Assembly (NCBI RefSeq): GCF_000010425.1
Contig: NC_008618.1
Coordinates: forward strand, 1,915,946-1,979,945
DNA from: Bifidobacterium adolescentis ATCC 15703
GTDB lineage: Bacteria > Actinomycetota > Actinomycetes > Actinomycetales > Bifidobacteriaceae
DNA length: 64,000 nucleotides
Direction: 5' to 3'
Made by a program: the position numbers and the translations under genes. Positions 25,712-34,848 of this stretch are shown here, in pieces (position 1 is the first letter of the stretch; the number at the start of each line of letters is the position of its first letter). The notes beneath the pieces are model-generated. The model worked only from the letters and a program-made list of their open reading frames with translations, ran no database searches and was not told where the DNA came from.

Positions 25712-25843
25712 GGTTATTTTTCAGTGCAGGAAAGCGTGAAGCACAGGCCAGCGGCACATGCTTTTCCCTCGTGCGGAGAGCCTCCTCGGATATCCACGAG
25801 CAAGCGGACCGAATCAAGCCGTCAACCATCCACAAGCAAGACG

Positions 25844-25879
25844 GCAAAAAGAAAGCCGGCGGAGAGAAAGCCGCCGGCT
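25844..25879 (-). terminator. Probable terminator downstream of GH2
   Basis: Minus strand: AGCCGGCGG pairs with CCGCCGGCT, followed by TTTCTTTTTG. It lies about 315 bp past the GH2 stop. Confidence 0.7.
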
Positions 25880-26194
25880 GAGAGAGAAGAGAGAAGAAGG
25901 GTTCAGTTATGGGATTCCAAAGGAATCTCGCCAACAGCCGCAACCGTTGACATGGTCTATATAACCGCCCGACCCTTGGAGGAACGATGTGCGTTCCTGT
26001 CAATTCCCTGAGAATTTCGTAGCGGAAATGTCACGACGGTGCGAATTCGGGGGTTTATCCCACTGAATATCGCCCCAACGGCCTTCCTGCAGCTTGTTCA
26101 GCGCGGCAACAGACGATCGCACGGCATCCGCCATACGGACACCGTCATGAGACACCGCTATACGACGCCGTACACTCACACGCAATCGTGCGTC

Positions 26195-28342
26195 TCACTC
26201 AGCGAATTTGTCGACGCGGCGATCGTAGGTCAGCAGGCCGTTGAGCTCTTCCTCCACGTCGGAAACCTGCGTATACACGTATCCCGCAAGTCCGCGCGAT
26301 TCCAGTGCGGCCGCGGAGGCGAGCACGGAACGCACGGCGGCCCGCCAATCGTCGATCGAATCGTATTCACCGTAACCGTAGGCGCGCGACACCGCCGCAT
26401 GCTCCGGTACGAGCTGCGCCAATCCGCCGAATTCCGAAATCACGAACGCGCGTACGCCGTGTCGTGCGACCGGCAGCACCACGTAATGCGCGGCCCTGCG
26501 GCGACGGCGGTGCTTCTTCTCGAATTCGGCCACGTATCCGCGCAACGGACCCTTATCCGGGTAGATTTCCAGCGGACGAAAATAGTTGTGCACGCTGTGG
26601 TAATCGCCACAATGCTGGTCGTACCAGCCGCTGGTCGCGTCAATCGGACGGGTCGGGTCGAGCGCGTGGATGCGTTCGGTTGCGTCGCACGCGTCGAATT
26701 GGCCCCAGCCTTCGTTGAACAGCGTCCACGTCACGATGGAGGGGTGCCCGCCGAGCATGTGCACCATCGCGTCGCACGTACGCGACCAATCGCGCCGGTA
26801 GATCGGGTCGTCCGCGCCGAGCGCCGTGAAATGTTTGGCGGTGTCGTCGCGGAATTTGTTCCATGTGGAGCGGATGAGCGTCGGCTTACGATTCGTGGTC
26901 CACGCATTGTATTCGCCGTCCGTGCCGCCGCCGGACACCGCGTCCTGCCAGACGAGCATGCCGAGGCGGTCGCAATGGTAGTACCAGCGGGCCGACTCGA
27001 TTTTGATGTGCTTGCGCAGCATGTTGAAACCGGCGTTTTTCATGGCCGTGATGTCATGCGTCAGCGCCTCGTCGTCGGGCGCGGTCATGAGACCGTCCGG
27101 CCAGTAGCCTTGGTCGAGCACGCCTTTGACGAAGAGCGGCTTGCCGTTGAGATGGAAGCGCGCCACCCCCTTCGTATCCGGTTTGATTTCGACGGAACGG
27201 AACGCGCAGTAGGAACTTACGACATCCATCGGCTGCGATTGCACGACCGCCGCATCACCCGCCGTTTCCGCGGGTTTCGCCGACCCGTATCGCAATTCGG
27301 CCCGCACGTCATACAGATACGGATCGGCCGGCGACCACAGATGTTCGGCAGCTGTTGCGATTTCCGCACGCACCTTGCGCACACCCGCCGGCAGCGTCTC
27401 ATCCGCCACCACCGTGCCGTCCGCAGGGTCGGTGACGACGATGTGCAGTTTCGCGTTCGGCTTGTCGCCGCCGATTTCCGCGCGGACGAACAACTTGCCG
27501 TCGGATGCCCCCTTGAGTGTCAGCGTGCGCAGGTAGGCTTCCGGCACGATTTCCAGCCAGACGCTTTGCCAAATGCCGCTTTGCGCGGTGTACCAGATGC
27601 CTTCGCGCTCGATTTTCTGCTTGCCGCGCAACTGCGTGCCCGAATCGTTCGGATCGTAGACACACAGCGCGATTTCAAACGCGTCATCAGGGTCGATAAA
27701 TGCCGAAATATCGACGTCGAACGGCAGGTAGCCGCCGACGTGCGTGCCCGCGAGCTGGCCGTTGACATAGCAGGCACAGACATAATCGACCGCTTCGAAA
27801 TGCAGGATGAGGCGATTCGCGTCGCCGATTTGCCGGACCGTTTCCTCTCCGCCGAGCGTGACGGGATGCACGACGGTGCGGTACCACAGCAGGTTGTCGG
27901 GGTAAATGGTCTGGTGCACGCCGGACAGCGCGGATTCCGGCGAGAACGGTACGAGGATCTTGCCGTCGAACGTTTGCGGAATGGCGGTTTCCTTGACTGC
28001 GCGGACCGCTTCGTCGCGGGTCAGCATCGCCGCCGTTTTGCGCCATTTCGGCGCGGTCTCATCTTCCGGAATGGACACGATCGCGTAATCCCACCAGCCA
28101 TTGAGCATGGTGCAGTTGTCGCGTACCATGGTCGGGCGCGGGTGCTCGCCGAGTATGGGGGTACGACCCTCGTCCAGCGTGCGTTCGCCTTCCTCGGCGG
28201 GATTGAACGCCTTGTTGCCGGCGCGGGCGGATAGCCATTCGTGCTCGATTCGTTCACCCCACGGCGTCCACAACTGCTGCAGCGGCTCACGGGAACGCAT
28301 TTTCGTAGGCGCGGCCTTCAGTACGCGTTTGATATCCAGCAT
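26195..28342 (-). CDS. GH2 glycoside hydrolase (beta-galactosidase/glucuronidase-like)
   Basis: 715 aa from the ATG at 28342 (GGAAGGGG upstream); the frame extends to 28561 without a ribosome site. GH2 order is seen: sugar-binding jelly roll (residues about 60-230, ending FDVDISAFIDPDD ... GIWYTAQSGIWQSVWLE), immunoglobulin-like domain, then TIM barrel (FVKGVLDQGYWPDGLMT, MKNAGFNMLRKHIKIE, acid/base in TLFNEGWGQFD, nucleophile in VISEFGG). A basic stretch (KKHRRRRRAAHYV) sits in the barrel between the two catalytic Glu and is unusual. No signal peptide. It probably cuts a beta-linked galactose, glucuronate or related unit of the same plant glycans; the substrate is not readable. Confidence 0.85.
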   Translation of the reverse strand: MLDIKRVLKAAPTKMRSREPLQQLWTPWGERIEHEWLSARAGNKAFNPAEEGERTLDEGRTPILGEHPRPTMVRDNCTMLNGWWDYAIVSIPEDETAPKWRKTAAMLTRDEAVRAVKETAIPQTFDGKILVPFSPESALSGVHQTIYPDNLLWYRTVVHPVTLGGEETVRQIGDANRLILHFEAVDYVCACYVNGQLAGTHVGGYLPFDVDISAFIDPDDAFEIALCVYDPNDSGTQLRGKQKIEREGIWYTAQSGIWQSVWLEIVPEAYLRTLTLKGASDGKLFVRAEIGGDKPNAKLHIVVTDPADGTVVADETLPAGVRKVRAEIATAAEHLWSPADPYLYDVRAELRYGSAKPAETAGDAAVVQSQPMDVVSSYCAFRSVEIKPDTKGVARFHLNGKPLFVKGVLDQGYWPDGLMTAPDDEALTHDITAMKNAGFNMLRKHIKIESARWYYHCDRLGMLVWQDAVSGGGTDGEYNAWTTNRKPTLIRSTWNKFRDDTAKHFTALGADDPIYRRDWSRTCDAMVHMLGGHPSIVTWTLFNEGWGQFDACDATERIHALDPTRPIDATSGWYDQHCGDYHSVHNYFRPLEIYPDKGPLRGYVAEFEKKHRRRRRAAHYVVLPVARHGVRAFVISEFGGLAQLVPEHAAVSRAYGYGEYDSIDDWRAAVRSVLASAAALESRGLAGYVYTQVSDVEEELNGLLTYDRRVDKFAE

Positions 28343-28530
28343 GGAGAGCCCCTTCCTGCAGCTTTGCACGTCTCTGCGTTTTATTGTACTGAGCGGCTTG
28401 CGTTTTTTAACGATTCGTACCGCGGTTTGAAGTACCGTCTTGCGACACCCCGCCAAGACCAGCTGAAAAATCGCACGCATTTCTACCCAAAACAATGCGA
28501 AAGCAACCGGAACATACCTACGACAAGGAT

Positions 28531-28614
28531 GCGGTCGGTCGTATATGCGTTGTAAGGCCATAGGCTTGGCCGAACGGCCTTGAGTGTGCCGTCAACGCAT
28601 ACCTCGACCGGCCG
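28531..28614. repeat. Long hairpin element C, same loop as element B
   Basis: Arms GCGGTCGGTCGTATATGCGT and ACGCATACCTCGACCGGCCGC pair with a small bulge. The loop (TAGGCTTGGCCGAACGGCCT then TGAGTGT) is the reverse complement of the loop at 3773-3799, although the arms share nothing with those of element B. Confidence 0.8.
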
Positions 28615-28690
28615 CCGGGCCCGCCAATCGCACAAAACGTCGCACAGGTGGAAACGTGATACGGGAATGAGACGCTGAAACGGCACAAAA

Positions 28691-28872
28691 TGTCGCACGA
28701 CTTCGATTTTTCGGCACTTTTTTCAAGTCATGCGACACGGCAATCAAAACAAATACCCCCTAACCGCCATTTTCCGGTCATTTTGACCTAAAAACAGCAG
28801 TTAGGGGGCACTTATCGCACCGCAGCTGTCGCACGACTTGAAGAAATCGTCCAAAAATCAAAGTCGTGCGAC
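28691..28872. repeat. Four-arm nested palindrome, word GTCGCACGACTT (element G)
   Basis: The left hairpin 28691-28737 has arms GTCGCACGACTT / AAGTCATGCGAC. The core CCCCCTAA (28756) ... TTAGGGGG (28801) follows. The right hairpin 28828-28872 has arms GTCGCACGACTT / AAGTCGTGCGAC. The right hairpin read backwards is a near copy of the left, including the loop (GATTTTT). It lies just past the metG stop codon. Confidence 0.85.
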
Positions 28873-28896
28873 GCGTACGGGGGTTATGCGACGGAA

Positions 28897-30759
28897 TCAG
28901 CCTTCCAGCTTCGCCTTTTCGGCGGCGAGACGGGCGGCCTCGGCTTCGCGGCGGGCCTTCAGCTCGGCATCGAAGCGGGCGAGCTCCTCTTCGACGGCCT
29001 CCGGCGGAATCTTCGCGAAGATCGGGTGCGGCTTCGGCACCGAGGTGCCGGCCACGATCGGCTCGGAAGCCCACGGATGCACGGTTTCGCCCAGCTTGTA
29101 GTCGCCCGTGATGATCGGGTACGTGAAGCCCGGCTTGTCGAGATCCTCGACCTCTTCGAGGCGCGGCAGCGGCGAGAAGACGCCGGTTCCGCCGAGGGCC
29201 TCCCACACCTTCTGTGCGGAGTGCGGCAGGAACGGGGCCAGCAGGTGGTTGGCGTCGGACACGGCCTGGGCGGCGGTGTGCAGCACGGTGCCAAGGCGGG
29301 CCGGATTGTCCTTGATCTTCCACGGTTCGGTGGCGGAGATGTACTTGTTGATGTCGCCGACCACGCGCATCGCTTCGGACAGCGCGTTCTTCTGGCGGTG
29401 ATTCTCGATGAGTCCGCCGACGGTTTCGAACGCGGCCTTGGTTTCGGCCAGCAGCGCACGGTCCTCGTCGGTGGCGGAAGCCTCGTCGAACGCCGGAATC
29501 TCACCGAAGTTCTTGTTGATGAGGTTGGCCACGCGGTTCACCAGGTTGCCCCAGGAAGCGGCGAGCTCCTCATTGTTGTGGCGCACGAACTCAGCCCAAG
29601 TGAAGTCGGAATCGGAGCTTTCCGGTCCGGCCACGGAGATGTAGTAGCGCACGGCGTCCACGGGGTAACGGGCGAGGATGTCCTTCACGTAGATGACGAT
29701 GCCGCGGGAGGACGAGAACTTCTTGCCTTCCATGGTCATGAACTCGGAGGCCACGACCTGCTCCGGCATGTTCAGCGGACCGAGCTTGCCGGTTTCGCCG
29801 CCCTTGGAGCCCTGGCCGTTGTAGGCCAGCATTTCGGACGGCCAGATCTGGGAGTGGAACGTGATGTTGTCCTTGCCCATGAAGTAGTAGCCCGGGGTGG
29901 TCGGATCGTTCCACCATGCGCGCCATGCCTCCGGGTCGCCCTTGCGTCGGGCCCATTCGATGGATGCGGACAAGTAGCCGATCACGGCGTCGAACCACAC
30001 GTACAGCTTCTTGTTCGGGTTGTCGATCCAGCCCTTGACCGGCACCGGAATACCCCAGTCGATGTCACGCGTGATGGCGCGCGGCTTGACTTCCTTGAAC
30101 AGGCCGATGGAGAAGTTGATGACGTTGGTGCGCCAGCCTTCACGGGTCTTGAGCCACGCGAGATTGGCTTCGGCGAGCGCCGGCAGGTCGAGGAAGAAGT
30201 GTTCGGTTTCCTCGAAGCGCGGGGTTTCGCCGTTGATCTTGGATACGGGGTTGAGCAGCTCGTCCGGGTCGAGTTCGTTGCCGCAGGCGTCGCACTGGTC
30301 GCCACGGGCTCCGTCGGCGCCGCAGATCGGGCAGGTGCCTTCGATGTAGCGGTCCGGCAGGGTGCGTCCGGTGGACGGGGAGATGGCGACTTTCTGGGTG
30401 CCCTTGTAGATGTAGCCGTTTTCGAGGCACTGTTTGAACAGTTCCTGCACGACCTTTTCGTGATTGCCGGTGGTGGTGCGGGTGAACAGATCGTAGCTCA
30501 GGCCGAGATCGCATAGGTCCTTGGCGATCACGCGGTTGTAGCGGTTGGCGAGCTCCTGCGCGCTCACGCCTTCCTTGTCGGCTTCCACCAGGATTGGGGT
30601 GCCGTGCTCGTCGGTGCCGGACACCATCAGCACGTCATTGCCCTTCATGCGCTCGTAGCGCGCGTACACGTCGGACGGCACGCCGAAGCCGGCGACGTGG
30701 CCGATATGACGGGGGCCGTTGGCATACGGCCATGCAACATTCACCAAAATATGACTCAT
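28897..30759 (-). CDS. metG: Methionyl-tRNA synthetase
   Basis: 620 aa class I aminoacyl-tRNA synthetase that charges tRNA-Met in the cytoplasm. The HIGH-type motif is in [14 protein letters not shown] (residue about 12), a zinc knuckle [18 protein letters not shown] (about 143), [11 protein letters not shown] in the active site, and the KMSKS-type loop [11 protein letters not shown] (about 345), followed by the helical anticodon domain. It lacks the C-terminal tRNA-binding (EMAP-like) domain found in many MetG. A TATAAT box stands 11 bases before the ATG and no Shine-Dalgarno is present, so the transcript may be leaderless. Confidence 0.97.
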   Translation of the reverse strand: MSHILVNVAWPYANGPRHIGHVAGFGVPSDVYARYERMKGNDVLMVSGTDEHGTPILVEADKEGVSAQELANRYNRVIAKDLCDLGLSYDLFTRTTTGNHEKVVQELFKQCLENGYIYKGTQKVAISPSTGRTLPDRYIEGTCPICGADGARGDQCDACGNELDPDELLNPVSKINGETPRFEETEHFFLDLPALAEANLAWLKTREGWRTNVINFSIGLFKEVKPRAITRDIDWGIPVPVKGWIDNPNKKLYVWFDAVIGYLSASIEWARRKGDPEAWRAWWNDPTTPGYYFMGKDNITFHSQIWPSEMLAYNGQGSKGGETGKLGPLNMPEQVVASEFMTMEGKKFSSSRGIVIYVKDILARYPVDAVRYYISVAGPESSDSDFTWAEFVRHNNEELAASWGNLVNRVANLINKNFGEIPAFDEASATDEDRALLAETKAAFETVGGLIENHRQKNALSEAMRVVGDINKYISATEPWKIKDNPARLGTVLHTAAQAVSDANHLLAPFLPHSAQKVWEALGGTGVFSPLPRLEEVEDLDKPGFTYPIITGDYKLGETVHPWASEPIVAGTSVPKPHPIFAKIPPEAVEEELARFDAELKARREAEAARLAAEKAKLEG

Positions 30760-30986
30760 GGTGCCCGATTATACAAAGCGCCATATCCCGTGTTTTCGGC
30801 GCATTCCGATTGGCGGAAGACGGGCGGATGGGGTCGATGACGTTCTCGCAGACCGGCCTGCATCAGGCTACGGTAGTCCACAAGGTTATCCACATTGTTG
30901 TATCACGCAACAATCATCGTCCACTTATCCACTTTTTTCGCGAAGCCGGTGGCACGCCGCTTTCCGTATCAGCTACGGTACCCCGC

Positions 30987-31541
30987 ATGGACACCTCCCC
31001 TCCCCTTTTGGGCGACGCCGACCTGCCCGGCCCCATTTGTTTGAATCGTTTGCATTCCCTAGGCGTGGTATGCAAACTTGACAACGACAACGCCTACTCG
31101 TATCACGATTCGCGCACGCTGTACGGCCGCGCCAGCATCATCTCAACGCTGATGCCGAGCCGTTCCGTGGCGTGCGCCGGCACCGCTGCGTGGGTGTGGT
31201 TGGGTGGCATGTTTCCCAACACGATCGACATCATTTCAAAAGCGCATTACCGAACGGCGAGGTACGGTCGCAAAGTCAGCGTTTTCAACCGACAGGCGCC
31301 CGACAAGCATGTCACCGACGTCGGCCCGATCACCGTCACCACGCCCACACGCACCGCATGCGACCTTGCCATGAACTGCACGCCGGAAACGCAGTCGCCG
31401 GTCACGGAAATCGTATGCATGCTCATGCAGGAATTCCGGTTCCGCCCCGACGATTGCCTGCAGGTCATGCAGGAGGCCACCCATATTCGCAACGCGCCAC
31501 GGGCACGCCAGTTTTTCCGGACGATTGACGGAAAGCAGTGA
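30987..31541 (+). CDS. Hypothetical protein, AbiEi-antitoxin-like C-terminal region
   Basis: 184 aa from the ATG at 30987; an in-frame ATG at 30828 with GGAAGAC upstream is possible, but the added sequence has poor protein character. The middle part (SMLMPSRS.. to GRKVSVFNR and DVGPITVTTPTRTACDLAM) recalls the C-terminal half of AbiEi-type antitoxin-like proteins, where a T-P-x-R-T-x-x-D-L motif is common. No helix-turn-helix is visible. It is not paired with a recognisable nucleotidyltransferase toxin. The stop overlaps the start of the next gene (GTGA), so the two are coupled. Function unknown. Confidence 0.6.
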   Translation: MDTSPPLLGDADLPGPICLNRLHSLGVVCKLDNDNAYSYHDSRTLYGRASIISTLMPSRSVACAGTAAWVWLGGMFPNTIDIISKAHYRTARYGRKVSVFNRQAPDKHVTDVGPITVTTPTRTACDLAMNCTPETQSPVTEIVCMLMQEFRFRPDDCLQVMQEATHIRNAPRARQFFRTIDGKQ

Positions 31542-32038
31542 CGGATATGCGCGAATCGCAACGGCCGTCGGAAAAACCACGGCAGACGGGACAGACGCGG
31601 CAAGCGTCGGCAAAGTCGCGGCGCACGGCAAGCAAGAGATATGAAGAGCGCGCGAAACGTAGCAAACGTCATGGGCAACGACATGAACAGCATGGACACC
31701 ATGGCAAACGCCACGAACGACGTCGCGCGCCGCCGAAATATCAGCCGCACGCGCGGCAGCGGGCATTAGTCGAACCGCCTGCGCCGCCAATCGAATTGAC
31801 GCCGTTGGTGGCGTGCAGCGCCGACACCGCGCAAGATGTGCTGTGGCATATCGCGGAATATGCGCCGCGATTGCGCAAGTGGCTGGTCGCCAATCCTTCG
31901 GCGACACCGGCGATGTTGGAATATCTTGCGCAGGTCGGCGGGCCGGGTGTGCCCGAAGCGCTGCGGATATTGCTGAAATCGTTGGAAATGAACGGTTCCG
32001 GAAGCGATCAGCCCTTCATCGCAAGCACGGCATTGTAG
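31538..32038 (+). CDS. Hypothetical protein with leucine-rich-variant-like C-terminus
   Basis: 166 aa with a GTG start that overlaps the preceding stop (GTGA); an ATG at 31547 is possible. The first 85 residues are Lys/Arg/His-rich and look disordered. The C-terminal 80 (DTAQDVLWHIAEYAPRLRKWLVANPSATPAMLEYLAQVGGPGVPEALRILL) resemble the helical variant-leucine-rich repeats common in Bifidobacterium proteins. The gene runs into the 3' end of rsmI on the other strand and overlaps it by 31 bp. Role unknown; the basic tail could bind nucleic acid (inference). Confidence 0.65.
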   Translation: MTDMRESQRPSEKPRQTGQTRQASAKSRRTASKRYEERAKRSKRHGQRHEQHGHHGKRHERRRAPPKYQPHARQRALVEPPAPPIELTPLVACSADTAQDVLWHIAEYAPRLRKWLVANPSATPAMLEYLAQVGGPGVPEALRILLKSLEMNGSGSDQPFIASTAL

Positions 32039-33087
32039 ACCTGCTTGCGATTGGCGAGCGAGCCGTCAGACAGCGGATGTTCGGCGACGACCTGTGAAAT
32101 CGCGTCCTTGATACGCAGGTTGTCTTCCTGCGCGCGATCAACGGACAGCACCGCCAGATCCTCGATGGACAGCGTTGCGGGCGCAGCCGCGTCGGCCTCC
32201 TCTTCGGAAGCGCCGGCGATGACGAGCACCATTTCGCCACGCGGCGGATCGTCGACGACGCTTTGGCGGATTTCGGCGATGGTGCCACGGCGGATCTGCT
32301 CGTAATCCTTGGTCAGCTCGCGACACAACGCCATTTTGCGATTCGGTCCGAGCACGTCAAGCAGGTCGGCCATGGATTCGTCGATGCGGTGCAGGGTTTC
32401 GTAGAAGACGATGGTGCGACGTTCCGATTTGAGCGCGCGCAGGTGCTGCACACGTTCGCTGTGCTTGCGCGGCAGGAAGCCTTCGTAGCAGAAGCGGTCG
32501 GTCGGCAGGCCGGACAGGCACAGCGCGTCGAGCACGGCGGACGGGCCGGGAGCGCAGGTGACGGGCAGGCCGCGTTCGATGGCGCGGCGGACGATCGCCA
32601 GTCCCGGATCGTTGATGGTGGGCATGCCCGCGTCGGATACGACGAGCACGGTGGCGCCTTGTTCGACCTGGTCGAGCAGGCCGTCGGCCTTGTCGCGTTC
32701 GTTGTGGTCGTGGTAGGCGACGACGCGGCCGGGCACGCGGATGCCGAGGCGGTTCGCGAGCGCGTATAGGCGGCGCGTATCCTCGGCTGCCACGATGTCG
32801 GCGCCTTCCATGAGGGCGATCAGGCGGGCGGACGCGTCGCCGGTGTTGCCGATCGGCGTGGCGGCGAGCACGACCGTTCCGCGCGGAATGTTGACGTCGG
32901 CGACCAGTCCGTCGAGCCCGAATTCGGCACGTTCCGTGGCTTGCGCGGTTTCCTCGGCATTTTCCGCGTTCTCGCCGATTTCGGCAATCTGACCAATATT
33001 TGTTTTCACGGTTTGTTTCACGGCGTTACCAGCCTTCTCGGCATCAGTCTGTTCGCTCAAGTTCTCCATATTTCCAGTATCGCCCAC
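32008..33087 (-). CDS. rsmI: 16S rRNA (cytidine(1402)-2'-O)-methyltransferase
   Basis: 359 aa with a GTG start at 33087 (GGGGACG upstream); ATG at 33069 is an alternative. After an acidic, Ala/Glu-rich N-terminal tail of about 65 residues that most homologues lack, the tetrapyrrole-methylase-type fold starts: GTVVLAATPIGNTGDASARLI, ADIVAAEDTRRLYAL, VSDAGMPTINDPG, ITCAPGPSAVLDAL, FCYEGFLPRK, ERTIVFYETLHRI, GEMVLVIAGA. It methylates the ribose of C1402 in the ribosomal P site using SAM. Its 3' end overlaps the convergent gene by 31 bp. Confidence 0.93.
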   Translation of the reverse strand: MGDTGNMENLSEQTDAEKAGNAVKQTVKTNIGQIAEIGENAENAEETAQATERAEFGLDGLVADVNIPRGTVVLAATPIGNTGDASARLIALMEGADIVAAEDTRRLYALANRLGIRVPGRVVAYHDHNERDKADGLLDQVEQGATVLVVSDAGMPTINDPGLAIVRRAIERGLPVTCAPGPSAVLDALCLSGLPTDRFCYEGFLPRKHSERVQHLRALKSERRTIVFYETLHRIDESMADLLDVLGPNRKMALCRELTKDYEQIRRGTIAEIRQSVVDDPPRGEMVLVIAGASEEEADAAAPATLSIEDLAVLSVDRAQEDNLRIKDAISQVVAEHPLSDGSLANRKQVYNAVLAMKG

Positions 33088-33233
33088 AGCGTCCCCAAAC
33101 CATCAGCTCCCGCCATTTCTCCGTCTTTCGCAACCAACCAATCGAAACCCGACCAAACCACCTACGACGCCACACGTCCTCACCGGTAAATCAAAATGCA
33201 CCCCTCACACATCCGGGTTTCCACCCGCCACGC

Positions 33234-33292
33234 ATTCGGATTTTTCTTCGTACGACATTCGGATTTTCCTTTGCGTAGGATTCGGATTTTCT
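33234..33292. repeat. Three 23-bp tandem repeats before the esterase gene
   Basis: ATTCGGATTTTTC, ATTCGGATTTTCC and ATTCGGATTTTCT recur at a 23-bp period (33234, 33257, 33280), about two helical turns apart. They end 62 bp before the ATG at 33354. They may be regulator sites or an upstream AT-rich promoter element. Confidence 0.7.
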
Positions 33293-33353
33293 CAGACGGG
33301 GGTGAGACGGCGATTCAACACGACTTTGGACATGCCATCGATAGCATGGAATC

Positions 33354-34229
33354 ATGCGTTATTTTGAAGATGAAATTTCCGGAATCGACGGCAGCACGGC
33401 CACGTTCGTCGGCTACTGCCTTGACAACAGCAGCGAAATCGACCCGAATCGCAAGCGCCCGTCCGTGCTGGTGATTCCCGGCGGCGGCTACGAAATGACG
33501 TCCGACCGCGAAGCCGAACCAATCGCCATGCAATTCCTTGCAGCCGGCTTCAACGCGTTCGTGCTGCGCTATTCCGTGAAGCCGTCCATTTTTCCGGTCG
33601 CGCTGCTGGAAGCGGCCGAAGCGATGCGGCGGATCCACACGCATGCCGACGAATGGCATTGCGATGCCGACGCTATCGCGGTGATCGGCTTTTCCGCCGG
33701 CGGCCACCTTGCCGCCAATCTTGCGACTTCCGCCAGCGACGACGTGCTTGCGGCGCATGGTTACGACGCGGATGCGGTGCGCCCGAACGGTCTGATGCTC
33801 GCCTACCCGGTGGTCACGTCCGGCCCGCTCGCCCACCGCGGCAGTTTCGATGCGCTGCTCGGCGACCGCAAGGCCGATCCGGAAGCGCTCGACGCGGTTT
33901 CGATCGAGAAACATATCGATGCGAAGACGCCGCCGGTGTTCGTCTGGCATACCGTTCCGGACGATTGCGTGCCGTACGAGAACACGCTGATGCTCGTCGA
34001 CGCCTGCAAGAAGGCGGGCGTGAGCGTCGAGGCGCACCTGTTCCCCAACGGCGGCCACGGTCTGTCGCTCGGCACCGCCGAAACCGCATGGCAGGGGGTC
34101 AACGGCATCGAACCGTGCGTACAGGTCTGGCCGAAACTTGCGATTGCGTGGATGCGTCGCACGTTTGCCGCTACCGACGCCACCGCCGCCATGACCGGCT
34201 CTGCCACGACCGTCGCGATTGCCGAATAA
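33354..34229 (+). CDS. Alpha/beta hydrolase, acetyl-esterase-like
   Basis: 291 aa. The family is BD-FAE/xylan-acetylesterase-like: oxyanion PGGGYEMTSDREAE, nucleophile elbow VIGFSAGGHLAAN, acid Asp in HTVPDDCVPYENT and His in FPNGGHGLSLG. There is no signal peptide, so it works on imported, acylated sugars in the cytoplasm. It stands alone, with no glycosidase beside it, downstream of the 23-bp repeats. Followed by four-arm element H. Deacetylation is the usual activity in this family but is not proven here. Confidence 0.88.
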   Translation: MRYFEDEISGIDGSTATFVGYCLDNSSEIDPNRKRPSVLVIPGGGYEMTSDREAEPIAMQFLAAGFNAFVLRYSVKPSIFPVALLEAAEAMRRIHTHADEWHCDADAIAVIGFSAGGHLAANLATSASDDVLAAHGYDADAVRPNGLMLAYPVVTSGPLAHRGSFDALLGDRKADPEALDAVSIEKHIDAKTPPVFVWHTVPDDCVPYENTLMLVDACKKAGVSVEAHLFPNGGHGLSLGTAETAWQGVNGIEPCVQVWPKLAIAWMRRTFAATDATAAMTGSATTVAIAE

Positions 34230-34848
34230 TCGCCATTCCTGCGTTTTTTTCTGCGTCTTTTCACGTCTTTTTTGTCGCACGACTTCGCTTTTCGGACCAA
34301 AAAACAAGTCGTGCGACATTTAATCGAGTAAAAATACCCCCTAACTGGCATTTTCCGGGCGAAAACGGCACTTAGGAGGTATTCGGCGTCGCACGACTTG
34401 AAAATAACCACCAAAAATCAAAGACGTGCGACGTTTCGCGCCACCTAATCGCCAAAATCAGATGGGACGCGACTCGTGCACCATCTGACGATCGCCGTAA
34501 TACAACGAGTTCAGGCCAGGATTCGCCGGCGTGCCCCACGCGGACGCCGGACGCGCCGGACGCACCGGACAGCCGGTGAGCACGCTGGACAACCACCAGA
34601 CAACCACCAGACAACCACCGGGCACGCACCGGCCGGACACCACCTACAAGCACACGCACATAGGCGCCCATAGGCACATATTGACGATTTGTGCAGATTT
34701 GCCACCCGTCGTCGCACTGCGGCGCACACTGCATAGACCCGTTGGTAGTCTGTGATTGGTTCGCAACGGCACATTCGTTGCGCACGATGGAAAAGCAAGC
34801 CACACGAACCGACCCCGCGCAACCGCGCAAAACCACACAGAGAGACCT
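34230..34848. other. Intergenic region with element H
   Basis: 619 bp. Element H fills 34274-34432. The rest (34433-34848) is the leader of the DedA gene and contains a CCACCAGACAACCACCAGACA-type simple repeat (34590-34625). No gene is supported. Confidence 0.55.
34274..34432. repeat. Four-arm nested palindrome, word GTCGCACGACTT (element H)
   Basis: Left hairpin 34274-34317 (GTCGCACGACTT / AAGTCGTGCGAC), core CCCCCTAA (34337) ... TTAGGAGG (34372), right hairpin 34388-34432. Word, loop motif CCAAAAATCAAAG and core match element G at 28.7 kb, but the spacers have diverged, so it is an older copy of the same type. Confidence 0.85.

Larger units (their letters stand above)
25501..26194. other. 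Intergenic region, GH2 to sugar porter
   Basis: 694 bp. On the minus strand, in order after GH2: terminator 25844-25879, operator-like GAAAACGTTTACC at 25699-25711, hairpin terminator 25559-25604, then the porter ribosome site. No supported protein gene. About 250 bases between the two terminators could encode a small RNA or long leader; I see no ribosome site with a convincing frame. Confidence 0.55.
28343..28896. other. Intergenic region with two repeat elements
   Basis: 554 bp between metG (3' end) and GH2 (5' end). It contains hairpin element C (28531-28614) and four-arm element G (28691-28872). The part next to GH2 (28343-28530) is its promoter region; no clear operator of the TCGTTACATA type is seen. 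No gene is supported. Confidence 0.6.

Noticed and set aside
26039-28234. 731-residue open frame opposite GH2
   Set aside because: Antisense shadow; the minus-strand frame has the GH2 catalytic motifs.
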